Origin: an uncultured Flammeovirgaceae bacterium
GTDB lineage: Bacteria > Bacteroidota > Bacteroidia > Cytophagales > Cyclobacteriaceae
NCBI GenBank assembly: GCA_937883755.1
Contig: CAKZYA010000055.1
Coordinates: 1-34,780, forward strand
DNA length: 34,780 nt
Direction of reading: 5' to 3'
In this document: positions 26,372 through 34,326 of the stretch, one piece after another
Layout: each line of letters begins with the position of its first letter
Numbering within the stretch: position 1 is the stretch's first letter
Program-made: the position numbers and the translations under genes
The notes under the pieces: model-generated
Databases searched by the model: none
Told to the model about the DNA's origin: nothing
What the model saw: only the letters and a program-made list of their open reading frames with translations

Positions 26372-26774
26372 AACCGCTACGGTGCAGTGAATGGCTTAAA
26401 AAGTACAGTGCTTAAACAGTTTTTCTCGATTTTAGGGGTGCGGTGCTAAAGGCCTAGCAAAGTATTGTTTGGCAAATTGGCAATTACTTAGCGGCGGGCA
26501 GCCGTTCTGAAGCAGAAAAAATGACTGCTACGCGCAAAGTAATCGAGAAAAAGCAAAATAAATGATTGCCAAGCCGGAGGAATGTAGTATCCGCATATCA
26601 TTTGGTTTTTATGCCCACCTGAGAGACTATATACGCAGTATTTTTTTGACGCACTGATTGGGCAGGTTATTTTTTGTGAATAGCTAGAAACAGAAAAAGG
26701 GGAAAATGTGGTTTTTTTGACCAAATGGCTAACGTGTGTTTTTCTATGAGTGTGGGTGACGGGTTATTCGTTTG

Positions 26775-26820
26775 TAAACGTATATTATACGTTTAATAAA
26801 CGTTTAATAAACGTTTAATT
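26775..26820. promoter_or_regulatory. Operator-like palindrome with 11-bp direct repeats
   Basis: A perfect 21-base palindrome (arms TAAACGTATA 26775-26784 and TATACGTTTA 26786-26795, one central base) runs into direct repeats of ACGTTTAATAA starting at 26789, 26800 and 26811 (the last incomplete). The 11-bp period places each ACGTTTA half-site on the same face of the helix. It is about 520 bases upstream of permease copy 4 and 240 bases upstream of the nuclease-like gene. It is a good candidate for a repressor or activator binding array. The rest of 26372-26993 has no gene; 26477-26572 contains nested inverted repeats (TTGGCAAT/ATTGCCAA and ATTACTT/AAGTAAT). Confidence 0.45.
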
Positions 26821-26993
26821 CTACGGATACATTTTGCTTTTTAACTGCCCGGCATTATTTTAGGTTGATAGCGGAGCAGCAAAAACTACTTTACTCGGCG
26901 TTATGAAAATGATTGGTGAGTGACTAATTGGGGTACAATCTACTTTCAAAATCCATCCACACAAACTAAATTCAGCCCCATGATATAAGAAAA

Positions 26994-27033
26994 ATAACGG
27001 AGACTGGTCTCCGTTATGCAATTGTTAGCCCTA
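26994..27033. repeat. Cassette-like boundary repeat, copy D, with hairpin
   Basis: ATAACGGAGAC (26994-27004) and GTCTCCGTTAT (27007-27017) form a perfect hairpin, best drawn with a CTGG loop. It is followed by GCAATTGTTAGCCCTA. The end TATGC-AATTGTTAGC resembles the ends of copies A, B and C. TTGTTAGCCCTA (27022-27033) is an exact inverted copy of TAGGGCTAACAA (28723-28734) on the far side of the following gene. Confidence 0.6.
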
Positions 27034-27059
27034 ATTAAAAAAAACATTTCGATAGTTGA

Positions 27060-28725
27060 ATGAATAAAGAACAAATTTTAGAAAGACTAAACGAAATAAC
27101 CTCTAATACAAATTTTATTTATGTGTTATCTGCTATCGTGCTCAAAGATTTTTGTGGGACTTTAAGCGAACTCTCTTCTAAAAATGTCAGAGAAGGTCTT
27201 AATAATAATGAAGTGAAGTTTCTAATGGGGCTTTGGATTAAAAATTGGACAAATGCGCAAGAAACAGACTATGATGAATTAAAAGTATTTGATGAAGTAT
27301 ATAGCTTAATGGAGCAGTTTCATTATACTTTTATGCCAGACCTATCAAAAATGCTTGAAAATCCATCTGAAAGTCAGTTTGACTTCTTTAATAATGGTTT
27401 AATGTTTAAAGAAACTATGTTCTATTCTGGGACTGGTGCTTATGATTATCAATATACGAAATGGGTTACGGAAAAATACAAGTATGATACGGATTGGCTT
27501 TCAAAATCTAAATCGATTAACCTAAGTAAACTTCCCGACTTTTATGACTCTTTAAAGACACTTCAACAAACTAAATTGAATAAACTAAAATTCGATTCGG
27601 AACACACTTTTAAAGAGAAATTACTCGATGTTTTTTGTTTATCTAAAGAAGACATAATTGAAAAAAACGAAGATTTTGAAGGCATTTTAAAAAATTTTAC
27701 CCTTGACATTAAACAACGTCAAAATCAAAACTTTAAAGATGTTGGAGATTTTAATATTTTATCCGAGAAACCGATAATTGAATTAGCTGAAGGAAAGTAC
27801 TTTTTACCAATGCCTTACGATTTATCAGAGGCAATATACGAATCACCTTTTTATTGGATGAATAGCGATAAGAATTATCGTTCCAAAGCTCAATACAATC
27901 GTGGAGAAATTGCAGAAGAAATTACCTATAAAATTATTGAGAAAATTTTTGGTGTTGACAATACTTTTCAAAACTTAATAATAAAGAAGTCTAAAAGTAC
28001 AATGGTTACTGATATAGATATTCTTGCTATAAAAAATGATAAAGCAATTATTTTTCAAGTTAAATCTAAAAAGTTAACTGCTCTTTCTAAAAAAGGTAAT
28101 ATTGAATCAATACAGAGTGATTTTAAAAAAGCCGTAAAAGATGCTTACGAACAAGGATTAACAGCAGCAGATTGTCTTAAGTCATCAAATGATTTTCAAT
28201 TTGTATTAAAATCAGAACCAGATTTTAAATTTGATTTTGATATCAAAAAATCTTTCATCTTTTAAATTTGATTTTGATATCAAAAAATCTTTCATCGTAA
28301 CAATTGTATTAGATGATTATCCCGCAATCACACATCAAACACATATTCTATTAGGAAAGGAATACAAAGAATTCCCTGTAGCGCTTAATATTTTTGATTT
28401 AGAGATTGTAGCAAAATACTTGAACACATCTGAAAAATTTATTGATTATATTGAAAGAAGAATAAAATACAGCCAATATTTCAAAGCAGATAATGAATTA
28501 GGGTTTTTAGGTTTTCACTTAAAAAAAGGACTTCAAAAATTTCCTGATTCTAATATGGTCGCACTAGACAATACTTGGGCTCAGTTTTTCGATAAAGACT
28601 ATTATGGAGAAATTTCTGGAGTTAAAAAGAAACAAGAAAACCTACGAAAGAAAATTGGGAGAAATGAACGTTGTCCTTGTGGTAGTGGAATAAAATATAA
28701 GAAGTGTCACGGAAAAAATAACTAG
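27060..28725 (+). pseudogene. Nuclease-like protein with NERD/PD-(D/E)XK core and C-terminal SEC-C motif, frame broken by a 37-bp duplication
   Basis: Two overlapping frames (27060-28265, 401 aa; 28231-28725, 164 aa) are halves of one gene. A perfect 37-bp tandem duplication at 28223-28296 shifts the frame; removing one copy gives a single 542-residue protein. Residues 1-250 are unrecognised and helical. Residues 280-340 fit a NERD-type PD-(D/E)XK nuclease: RGEIAEE (Glu283, Glu286), TDIDILA (Asp318, Asp320) and FQVKSKK (Gln333, Lys335). The C-terminus GRNERCPCGSGIKYKKCHGK is a SEC-C zinc motif (CxC, then CH). As it stands only the first half with the nuclease core is made; the second frame starts at ATT or a later codon and would be poorly translated. 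The gene is AT-rich and flanked by 12-bp inverted repeats, so it looks acquired. A defence role is possible but unproven. Confidence 0.8.
28223..28296 (+). repeat. Perfect 37-bp tandem duplication causing a frameshift
   Basis: Bases 28223-28259 and 28260-28296 are identical. Both begin TTTTAAATTTGATTTTG and end TCTTTCATC. Since 37 is not a multiple of three, the frame shifts by one, and the first frame stops at TAA 28263-28265. The exact identity suggests a recent event. Slippage or recombination between the copies would restore the frame. Confidence 0.95.
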
Positions 28726-28728
28726 GGC

Positions 28729-28918
28729 TAACAAGGTATAAAAAACATAGGGCATTTGTGCTTAACTGAAAAGTCTGTGAATATTAACAAAGTCCGCTAA
28801 ATATAAAATTTGGCGTTTATAATAGAAAAGATAAAAGCAAAATATTTATATTTAGCTAAGTAATAAACCGAAACGAAAGTGCTTATCACCTGCCCTACGT
28901 TTCTTATACTGAACGTTA
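28729..28918. repeat. Cassette-like imperfect palindrome, copy B
   Basis: The left arm GTATAAAAAACATAGGGCA (28736-28754) and the right arm TGCCCTACGTTTCTTATAC (28891-28909) are inverted copies at 17 of 19 positions. Outside them lie TAACAAG on the left (28729-28735) and TGAACGTTA on the right (28910-28918). The middle is about 136 bases of AT-rich non-coding DNA. The layout mirrors copy C at 34179-34306: outer AAC...GTT, then GTATAARA, then RTAG. It begins 3 bases after the stop codon of the nuclease-like gene, the position where an integron attC site would lie in a gene cassette. Confidence 0.7.
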
Positions 28919-29021
28919 TCATCAATCTGAACCTTTTACGAGCAGCTTTCAACGTTTTGGCAGGGAATACAGCGGAGGATCATTTTCAGCAAGGCAAGAT
29001 GATATGATCCAGGAAAATGAG

Positions 29022-29124
29022 AATTTTCTAGCAAGTCTTCTCCGGCGGTACCGGTCAAACTCGCGTTTGTGCCTCCGTGGCCCGAACGTAGCGACGTTAG
29101 GAAGACTTGAAACTACCGAAAATT
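29022..29124. repeat. Large interrupted hairpin, REP-like
   Basis: AATTTTC (29022-29028) plus CAAGTCTTC (29032-29040) pair with GAAGACTTG (29101-29109) plus GAAAATT (29118-29124). The 60-base loop is GC-richer than its surroundings and contains small palindromes (GGTACC, and AACGT/ACGTT). A separate GGATCAT (28977-28983)/ATGATCC (29004-29010) pair lies just before it. It may be a REP-type repeat or a structured RNA. The remaining part of the 28919-29551 gap has no gene I can support; on the minus strand 29240-29443 is a frame-damaged, hydrophobic possible remnant. Confidence 0.4.
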
Positions 29125-29551
29125 GAGGAAAATTACCCGATATTTTGTAGCTGGATCATAGATCAGGATGTTGATTTAGAAAATGATGAATAGGTCCCTG
29201 CTACCCTGCGGCGAACGATCGCTTATACCTGTATAAACGTCATACCCCGCAGGAAAACGAAGGACAGCGAAAGAAGTGGATAAAAGATTCAGACAAGTCT
29301 TTTCGACAGATTGATTGGAAAAAGAGGATGAAAAAGACATGCTGATAACATCGAGCAACAGCCATTGTACGCAAGCTAAAGACAAAACCCACAAGAGCAA
29401 TGTGTGCGATAGCACTCTTTGCTCTTTTGAGCTGGCCCACCAAAAGAAATTCCCTTTTTCTGTGTTGTCAAATCAGCGTTTTGTGTAAGCGTATTAAAAT
29501 CAAGTAATAGACATTTGAGACGAATTTGAAAAATAATTAACTTAACAAGGA

Positions 29552-30454
29552 ATGTCTGTATATAAAATAGGTTCTATAAGTCATTTGCACAACTTACTAG
29601 GGTTGCCAAAGCCCCAGCATCCACTTATCTCATTAGTAGATGTATCTAAAACCCAAATAACGGAGGAACAGGTAAACGCAAAAGTAATTTATGACTTCTA
29701 CATGGTGTCGCTGAAGGACAAAAGCTGTGGCATGGAGTATGGTAGAAATTCTTTTGACTTTGATGAAGGGATAATGATCTTTACCGCTCCTGGTCAGGTG
29801 TACACCTTTACCAAACCTTACAGACCCGGAGAAATAAAGGGATGGATGCTTTTTTTTCACCCAGATTTGATACGCAACTCACACTTAAGTAATGAAATTG
29901 ACAACTACTCGTTTTTCAATTATGATGTGATTGAAGCACTGCATTTATCGGAAGACGAAGAAAGAACCGTGAATGCGACTGTTGATCAAATAAAAAACGA
30001 GTACCAGCAGCGCATTGATAATCACAGCCAGCGTGTGATTGTTTCCAATATCGAACTACTTCTAAATTATAGCCTCAGGTACTACGAAAGGCAATTCAAT
30101 ACACGCGTCAGTCAGAGCAGAGATGTTATAGCCTTATTTGAAAGGGAACTCAAAAGCTATTTTAACTCACAAAAAAACTTAGAACTAGGCTTACCTGATG
30201 TGCAGTACTTTGCCCATATCTCGCATCTATCTCCTCATTATTTTAGTGACCTTGTTAAGAAAGAAACAGGTAGAACACCCAAAGATCATATCAATGAATA
30301 TGTTATTGAGCTGGCAAAAAACAGATTATTGTCATCTGATCATTCGGTTAGCGGAATAGCCTATGAATTGGGCTTTAACTATCCTCATTATTTTACCCGA
30401 TTATTCAAGTCTAAAACTGGGCAAACACCTGTTGAATACCGCAATCTGAATTGA
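29552..30454 (+). CDS. AraC-family transcriptional regulator
   Basis: This 300-residue regulator has an N-terminal cupin-like sensing half (about 30-170; FDEGIMIFTAPGQVYTFTKP and GWMLFFHPDLI are typical of the Bacteroidetes group) and a C-terminal AraC DNA-binding domain with two helix-turn-helix motifs (about 200-298). The first includes VQYFAHISHLSPHYFSDLVKK and the second the signature of GIAYELGFNYPHYFTRLFKS, followed by TGQTPVEYR. The ATG at 29552 follows CAAGGA. The gene is immediately upstream of an aldehyde dehydrogenase, a short-chain dehydrogenase and a bestrophin gene on the same strand, with inverted TGCACT/AGTGCA sites in the first gap, so it probably controls that unit, likely in response to an aldehyde or alcohol. 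Confidence 0.95.
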   Translation: MSVYKIGSISHLHNLLGLPKPQHPLISLVDVSKTQITEEQVNAKVIYDFYMVSLKDKSCGMEYGRNSFDFDEGIMIFTAPGQVYTFTKPYRPGEIKGWMLFFHPDLIRNSHLSNEIDNYSFFNYDVIEALHLSEDEERTVNATVDQIKNEYQQRIDNHSQRVIVSNIELLLNYSLRYYERQFNTRVSQSRDVIALFERELKSYFNSQKNLELGLPDVQYFAHISHLSPHYFSDLVKKETGRTPKDHINEYVIELAKNRLLSSDHSVSGIAYELGFNYPHYFTRLFKSKTGQTPVEYRNLN

Positions 30455-30457
30455 TTC

Positions 30458-30491
30458 TGCACTTTGTGTTAGCACTCCCGCATTTAGTGCA
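30458..30491. promoter_or_regulatory. Possible AraC-type binding sites upstream of the aldehyde dehydrogenase
   Basis: TGCACT (30458-30463), AGCACT (30471-30476) and the inverted AGTGCA (30486-30491) lie in the 97-base gap between the regulator and the aldehyde dehydrogenase gene. Starts of the two direct sites are 13 bases apart. A possible -7-like ACTTTG at 30508-30513 lies downstream. This is a plausible operator, not a demonstrated one. Confidence 0.35.
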
Positions 30492-30551
30492 AGTTCAAAC
30501 CTGTCAATCGCTACAACTTTGTATTGTAATTAAAAATTTAATCTCAATACA

Positions 30552-32147
30552 ATGACAGCACAAGAAGCTTATAACCAATTAGACCCAAAGCACTGGGTAA
30601 AAACATCAGTTAGTGAGAGACTATCCTTACTGAAGCAAATTCAAGAAAACTTAAAAACGCATGCAAATTCACTTGGGGCAACAGACTCAAGGATGAAAAA
30701 CGACCTGATAGGTCAAAATGCAGTAAGTAAAGCGGAAGGAATGGGTGGAACAGTAATGCCCATGGCCAATACGCTCATGGGAATCACTAAACTGTTTGAG
30801 AGTCTCTTAAAAGGGAAAATGCCTCAGCCCAATTCTATTAAGGAAATCGATAATAATCTATTTGAAGCCCATGTGTTTCCAATACATTCAAAAGACAAGT
30901 TGGCAGCAGGAAAACAAAAGGGATACCTACATATTGAGGGAAAGCCCACTCAAATAAACCCGCTGGATAAACCTGCTGGAGTAATAGCCATCTCTGGTGC
31001 TGGAAATTACAGTTCTTCCATTGAAATGGCAATGGCACTTTTTTTAGAAAATAAGGCCGTTGTGCATAAACCCCATCAATTGAATGAAGCAACTGATGTG
31101 ATTTGGGAAAAAGTCTTCGCACCGCTTATTGAACGCAAAGCCCTTGCTTTTTGTGATGCTGACCAAGGCAGGGCACTGTCTCAGCTTGAGGGCCTCCATT
31201 CCATCTATTTCACCGGTTCTACAGAAGTGGCACACGCCATTCAAAATGCAGCAAAAGCTCCTTTGGTTGCCGAATGTGGTGGGAACAATCCTTGCATCAT
31301 TGTACCCGGTAAATGGTCAGAAAAAGACATAAAAAGGCAGGCCATTCAAATAGTTTCAGCGGGTAAACTGAATGGAGGTGCCATCTGCGGAAGACCTCAA
31401 ACCATTATTACTTCAAAAAATTGGGATCAAAGAGAACAATTCCTCAACGAACTGCGCAAAGCAATTACCAAAGAAACATTTGCCTGCTGTTCGTATTACC
31501 CAGGCGTAGAACAAACCAGTGAAGCATTTCTTCAGCATCAACCTTCGGCTGAAATCTTAAAGCCCGAAAATGCGAAGTACAACAAAAGTGACTATGTGCT
31601 TATTCCTAACCTTTCCGAAGATGATTTTGCCATCAAGAACGAAGCATTTTGTCAAATATTCGGTGAGATTCCTTTAGACACTTCTGCAGATACCTATGGT
31701 TTCTTAACCAAGGCAACTGACTTTTGCAACAACAAATTACTTGGTTCCTTGGGCTGTATGATATTAGTGGACAACAAAACGCTTAAGGCTAACGAAGCAA
31801 GAGTTCATCAGGCAATACGAGATCTTAATTACGGAGGTATTGCTGTTAATGATATTCCACCAAATATCTGGCTAAATGGCTATTTAACCTGGGGAGGTTG
31901 TGGAGAGTCAACCGCTGATTTTATCTCTGGTGTGGGAAATTTTGGAAATCCGTTGAACTTCGAAAATGTCAAAAAATCTGTCCTGATCAATGATTTTAAT
32001 GCCACCAGTTTTGAATTCACGAATAGAAAGCGGGTAGAGCATTTGGTTGAAAATGTATCTTATTTCAATACTGACCAAAGCTGGGGACATTTTTTGAAGT
32101 TGGCAGGACAAATGACCATTGATAACCTAAAGGGAAAAGACTTTTAA
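30552..32147 (+). CDS. Aldehyde dehydrogenase family protein
   Basis: This 531-residue NAD(P)-dependent aldehyde dehydrogenase is longer than the usual 480-500. The catalytic set is recognisable: Asn152 in SGAGNYSSS, general base Glu241 in VAECGGNNPCII, and nucleophile Cys279 in LNGGAICGRPQ. The N-terminal 90 residues (to about KGKMPQPNSIK) are helical and include GATDSRMKNDLIG, which differs from the standard ALDH N-terminus. The sequence HKPHQLNEATDVIW replaces the usual KPSExTP loop, so cofactor preference is unclear. It starts 97 bases after the AraC gene and ends 17 bases before the short-chain dehydrogenase. It probably oxidises an aldehyde made by, or fed to, its SDR neighbour. Confidence 0.9.
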   Translation: MTAQEAYNQLDPKHWVKTSVSERLSLLKQIQENLKTHANSLGATDSRMKNDLIGQNAVSKAEGMGGTVMPMANTLMGITKLFESLLKGKMPQPNSIKEIDNNLFEAHVFPIHSKDKLAAGKQKGYLHIEGKPTQINPLDKPAGVIAISGAGNYSSSIEMAMALFLENKAVVHKPHQLNEATDVIWEKVFAPLIERKALAFCDADQGRALSQLEGLHSIYFTGSTEVAHAIQNAAKAPLVAECGGNNPCIIVPGKWSEKDIKRQAIQIVSAGKLNGGAICGRPQTIITSKNWDQREQFLNELRKAITKETFACCSYYPGVEQTSEAFLQHQPSAEILKPENAKYNKSDYVLIPNLSEDDFAIKNEAFCQIFGEIPLDTSADTYGFLTKATDFCNNKLLGSLGCMILVDNKTLKANEARVHQAIRDLNYGGIAVNDIPPNIWLNGYLTWGGCGESTADFISGVGNFGNPLNFENVKKSVLINDFNATSFEFTNRKRVEHLVENVSYFNTDQSWGHFLKLAGQMTIDNLKGKDF

Positions 32148-32164
32148 TATAAAATCACGATAAA

Positions 32165-32986
32165 ATGAATAAGACAATATTAATCACAGGATGCAGCACC
32201 GGAATTGGTCGTATAACTGCAAAATACTTTCAGGAAAAAGGATGGAACGTAGCTGCTACTGTCCGCTCAAACCCTGATCAAGACACTGAATTAAACACAT
32301 TGGAAAATGTATTTGTCGTAGCATTGGATGTTACCAAAGAAGATACTATTAAAGATGCTGTAACAAAAACGGTTGAGCGATTTGGAAAAATTGATGTATT
32401 GCTAAACAATGCTGGTTATGGTTCTTATGGTATTTTAGAAGCTACTCCCGAAAAGGCAATCCGAATGCAGTTTGATGTCAATGTAATCGGGACTTTGTTG
32501 GTTTCTAAGCATGTCATTCCATATATGCGTAAAGCAGGAGAAGGAACAATCATCAATATTTCTTCAATGGGCGGTAAGATAACTTTACCGTTGGGTACGC
32601 TTTATCACGGTTCTAAGTTTGCAGTTGAAGGATTATCAGAAGCTTTGTCTTTTGAATTAGAAGCCATTGGTATTAAAGTGAAAATGATTGAGCCAGGTAT
32701 GATTAACACCAATTTTGAAGATACGTTAATACAGGGTTTGAACATAGACCAAAGCATGACAGAGTATGGAGAATTTCTTCAAAAGGCCATGAAAGGTATG
32801 CAACAATCAGGAAGTAACAGTTCTGAACCTATCATTGTAGCTGAAACAATATTTGAAGCCGCTACCGATAGGAAAAACCAATTGAGGTATATCGTAGGTC
32901 CAGACGCTGAACAACTTATCGCAGCGCGAAAACAAATGGATGACACAGCATATATGGCCTTGATGAAGCAACAAATGGGATTGTAG
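32165..32986 (+). CDS. Short-chain dehydrogenase/reductase
   Basis: This is a 273-residue classical SDR with cofactor motif TGCSTGIG (8-15), an acidic patch after beta-2, NNAG (81-84), catalytic Ser133 or Ser134, and Tyr147-x-x-x-Lys151 (YHGSK). The length and the C-terminal extension (about 190-273), rich in Met and Gln, are typical of the retinol-dehydrogenase-like/oxidoreductase group with NADP preference (Arg34 after beta-2). It interconverts an alcohol and a ketone or aldehyde of unknown identity. It is 17 bases after the aldehyde dehydrogenase, so the two are likely translated from one message and may work in sequence on one substrate. Confidence 0.93.
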   Translation: MNKTILITGCSTGIGRITAKYFQEKGWNVAATVRSNPDQDTELNTLENVFVVALDVTKEDTIKDAVTKTVERFGKIDVLLNNAGYGSYGILEATPEKAIRMQFDVNVIGTLLVSKHVIPYMRKAGEGTIINISSMGGKITLPLGTLYHGSKFAVEGLSEALSFELEAIGIKVKMIEPGMINTNFEDTLIQGLNIDQSMTEYGEFLQKAMKGMQQSGSNSSEPIIVAETIFEAATDRKNQLRYIVGPDAEQLIAARKQMDDTAYMALMKQQMGL

Positions 32987-33043
32987 TTAAGAATCAAGCC
33001 AAAACTGTTAAGTATATTTTAAAGGAGATTACTTAAAACAATT

Positions 33044-34078
33044 ATGATTGTAACCAAAGGCATAAATTTTAGTAGTTTGATCACTTGGACTGGACACCAT
33101 GCCTTATGGTTGCTGTCTTTTATGGCTACCATTGCTTCATTATATTACTTCCAAATTATTTCACTAAACATTCCCTGGCTACCTGTTTCTGTCATTGGTA
33201 CAGCAGTGGCATTTTATGTAGGTTTTAAAAATAATCAGGCATACGATAGAATGTGGGAGGCTCGCAAAATTTGGGGCGGAATAGTCAATGACAGTCGTGC
33301 TTGGGGAATGATGGTGGATGGATACGTAACCAATCGTTTCAAAGAAAAGAAGGTAAGTGAATCGGAAATCCAAAAAGTTAAAAAACGATTAATATACCGG
33401 CACATCGCCTGGCTTTATGCCCATAGAAGTCAACTTTTGGTTGCTACACCTTGGGAGCATATTAGTCAAGGTGGACATACAGCAAGAACTGCGAAAATGT
33501 ATCAGAAAAAATTCGGTATAGGGCTGTTAGACGATGAAGTCACAAGAACGGAGCTTAAATTATTTTTGCCCACTGAAGAACACGACAGGCTGGTTTCCAA
33601 TGTCAACACGGCAACTCAAATGATTAATGAACAATCAAGAGATTTAATCAAGCTAAGAGCGCAAAACTTTATAGACGACTTTCGTCATATGGAAATGGGC
33701 AATATCCTTAGGAGTTTTTACGAACTGCAAGGCAAGAATGAGCGAATTAAAAAGTTTCCATTACCACGTCAGTATGCCAATATGAGTCGGTATTTTGTGG
33801 GAATATTCATTTTGCTTTTACCCTTTAGTATGATACCAGAGTTGATGAAGTTGGGCGATTGGGGTATATGGCTTTCTATTCCAATTACTGCATTGATAGG
33901 TTGGGTGTATGTTATGATGGAGGTAGTAGGCGATTACACAGAAAATCCATTTCAAGGGATGGCGAATGATATTCCTATGATGTCCTTGTGTAGAGTAATC
34001 GGAATAGACCTTAGAGAATTGCTCGGTGAATCAGATTTGCCTCCAAATGTAGAAGCAAAAAATGGGGTGTTGATGTAG
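33044..34078 (+). CDS. Bestrophin-family anion channel-like protein
   Basis: This 344-residue inner-membrane protein has helices at about 17-38, 44-62, 250-265 and 270-290, and the bestrophin hallmark FKNNQAYDRMWEARKIWGGI (61-80), followed by NDSRAWG. Near the C-terminus come EVVGDYTENPFQGMANDIPM and LCRVIGIDLRELLGE, both typical of bacterial bestrophin homologues (previously UPF0187), which form pentameric ion channels. The length is slightly above the usual 290-310 because of a longer cytoplasmic loop around residues 150-200. It is the last gene of the unit, 57 bases after the SDR. Its link to the oxidoreductases is unclear; it may balance charge or export an acid product. Confidence 0.9.
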   Translation: MIVTKGINFSSLITWTGHHALWLLSFMATIASLYYFQIISLNIPWLPVSVIGTAVAFYVGFKNNQAYDRMWEARKIWGGIVNDSRAWGMMVDGYVTNRFKEKKVSESEIQKVKKRLIYRHIAWLYAHRSQLLVATPWEHISQGGHTARTAKMYQKKFGIGLLDDEVTRTELKLFLPTEEHDRLVSNVNTATQMINEQSRDLIKLRAQNFIDDFRHMEMGNILRSFYELQGKNERIKKFPLPRQYANMSRYFVGIFILLLPFSMIPELMKLGDWGIWLSIPITALIGWVYVMMEVVGDYTENPFQGMANDIPMMSLCRVIGIDLRELLGESDLPPNVEAKNGVLM

Positions 34079-34178
34079 ATTTGTCCTACTATCAAAGCAC
34101 ATTACAACCCTCGTTCCTGTGGTTGCAAAGAGCTTTCTCATCAACTCTAAAGGTAATCAGAATAAAAAAAGCCTGCGT

Positions 34179-34306
34179 ACAACATTGTATAAAAGCAATA
34201 GCGTTTTGAGAGTAATCTCGAGGCGTTTTCGTATCTAATTAAGTATATTGCTTTCCGAAAAGTTGGAGCATTTTAATCCGCTACTGCTCTTATACTGGAC
34301 CGTTGT
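34179..34306. repeat. Cassette-like imperfect palindrome, copy C
   Basis: GTATAAAAGCAATAGCG (34187-34203) and CGCTACTGCTCTTATAC (34279-34295) are inverted copies at 15 of 17 positions. Outside them lie ACAAC on the left (34179-34183) and its match GTTGT on the right (34302-34306). The middle is 75 bases of AT-rich DNA with a local AGAGTAATCT palindrome. It shares its layout and its outermost words with copy B and precedes a small orphan gene. The bases 34079-34178 before it contain no feature that I can name. Confidence 0.7.
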
Positions 34307-34326
34307 CGTGTATTAAAAAAAGACAA

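Noticed and set aside
26488-26724. Minus-strand frame of 78 codons upstream of the permease array
   Set aside because: Its composition is not protein-like (Ser/Tyr/Phe/Cys-rich) and it overlaps nested inverted repeats. It is probably a chance frame.
26789-26820. Short direct repeats as a CRISPR array or iteron origin
   Set aside because: The 11-bp units have no spacers, and no cas or replication gene is nearby. The palindrome-plus-half-site arrangement fits an operator better.
28231-28725. A second, separate gene overlapping the end of the 401-residue frame
   Set aside because: The overlap is exactly the 37-bp duplication, and removing one copy fuses both frames into a single 542-codon gene. 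The apparent N-terminus of the second frame is just the duplicated segment.
29240-29443. Minus-strand hydrophobic frame of 67 codons starting with TTG
   Set aside because: It looks like part of a membrane protein, but a second overlapping frame seems to carry the continuation and neither is complete. It was too uncertain to call as a gene, and is noted only as a possible remnant.
415-34306. A classical class of integron
   Set aside because: No tyrosine-recombinase integrase is in the window, the repeats are scattered rather than in one array, and the GTTAGC core departs from GTTRRRY at the third variable position. They are called cassette-like only.
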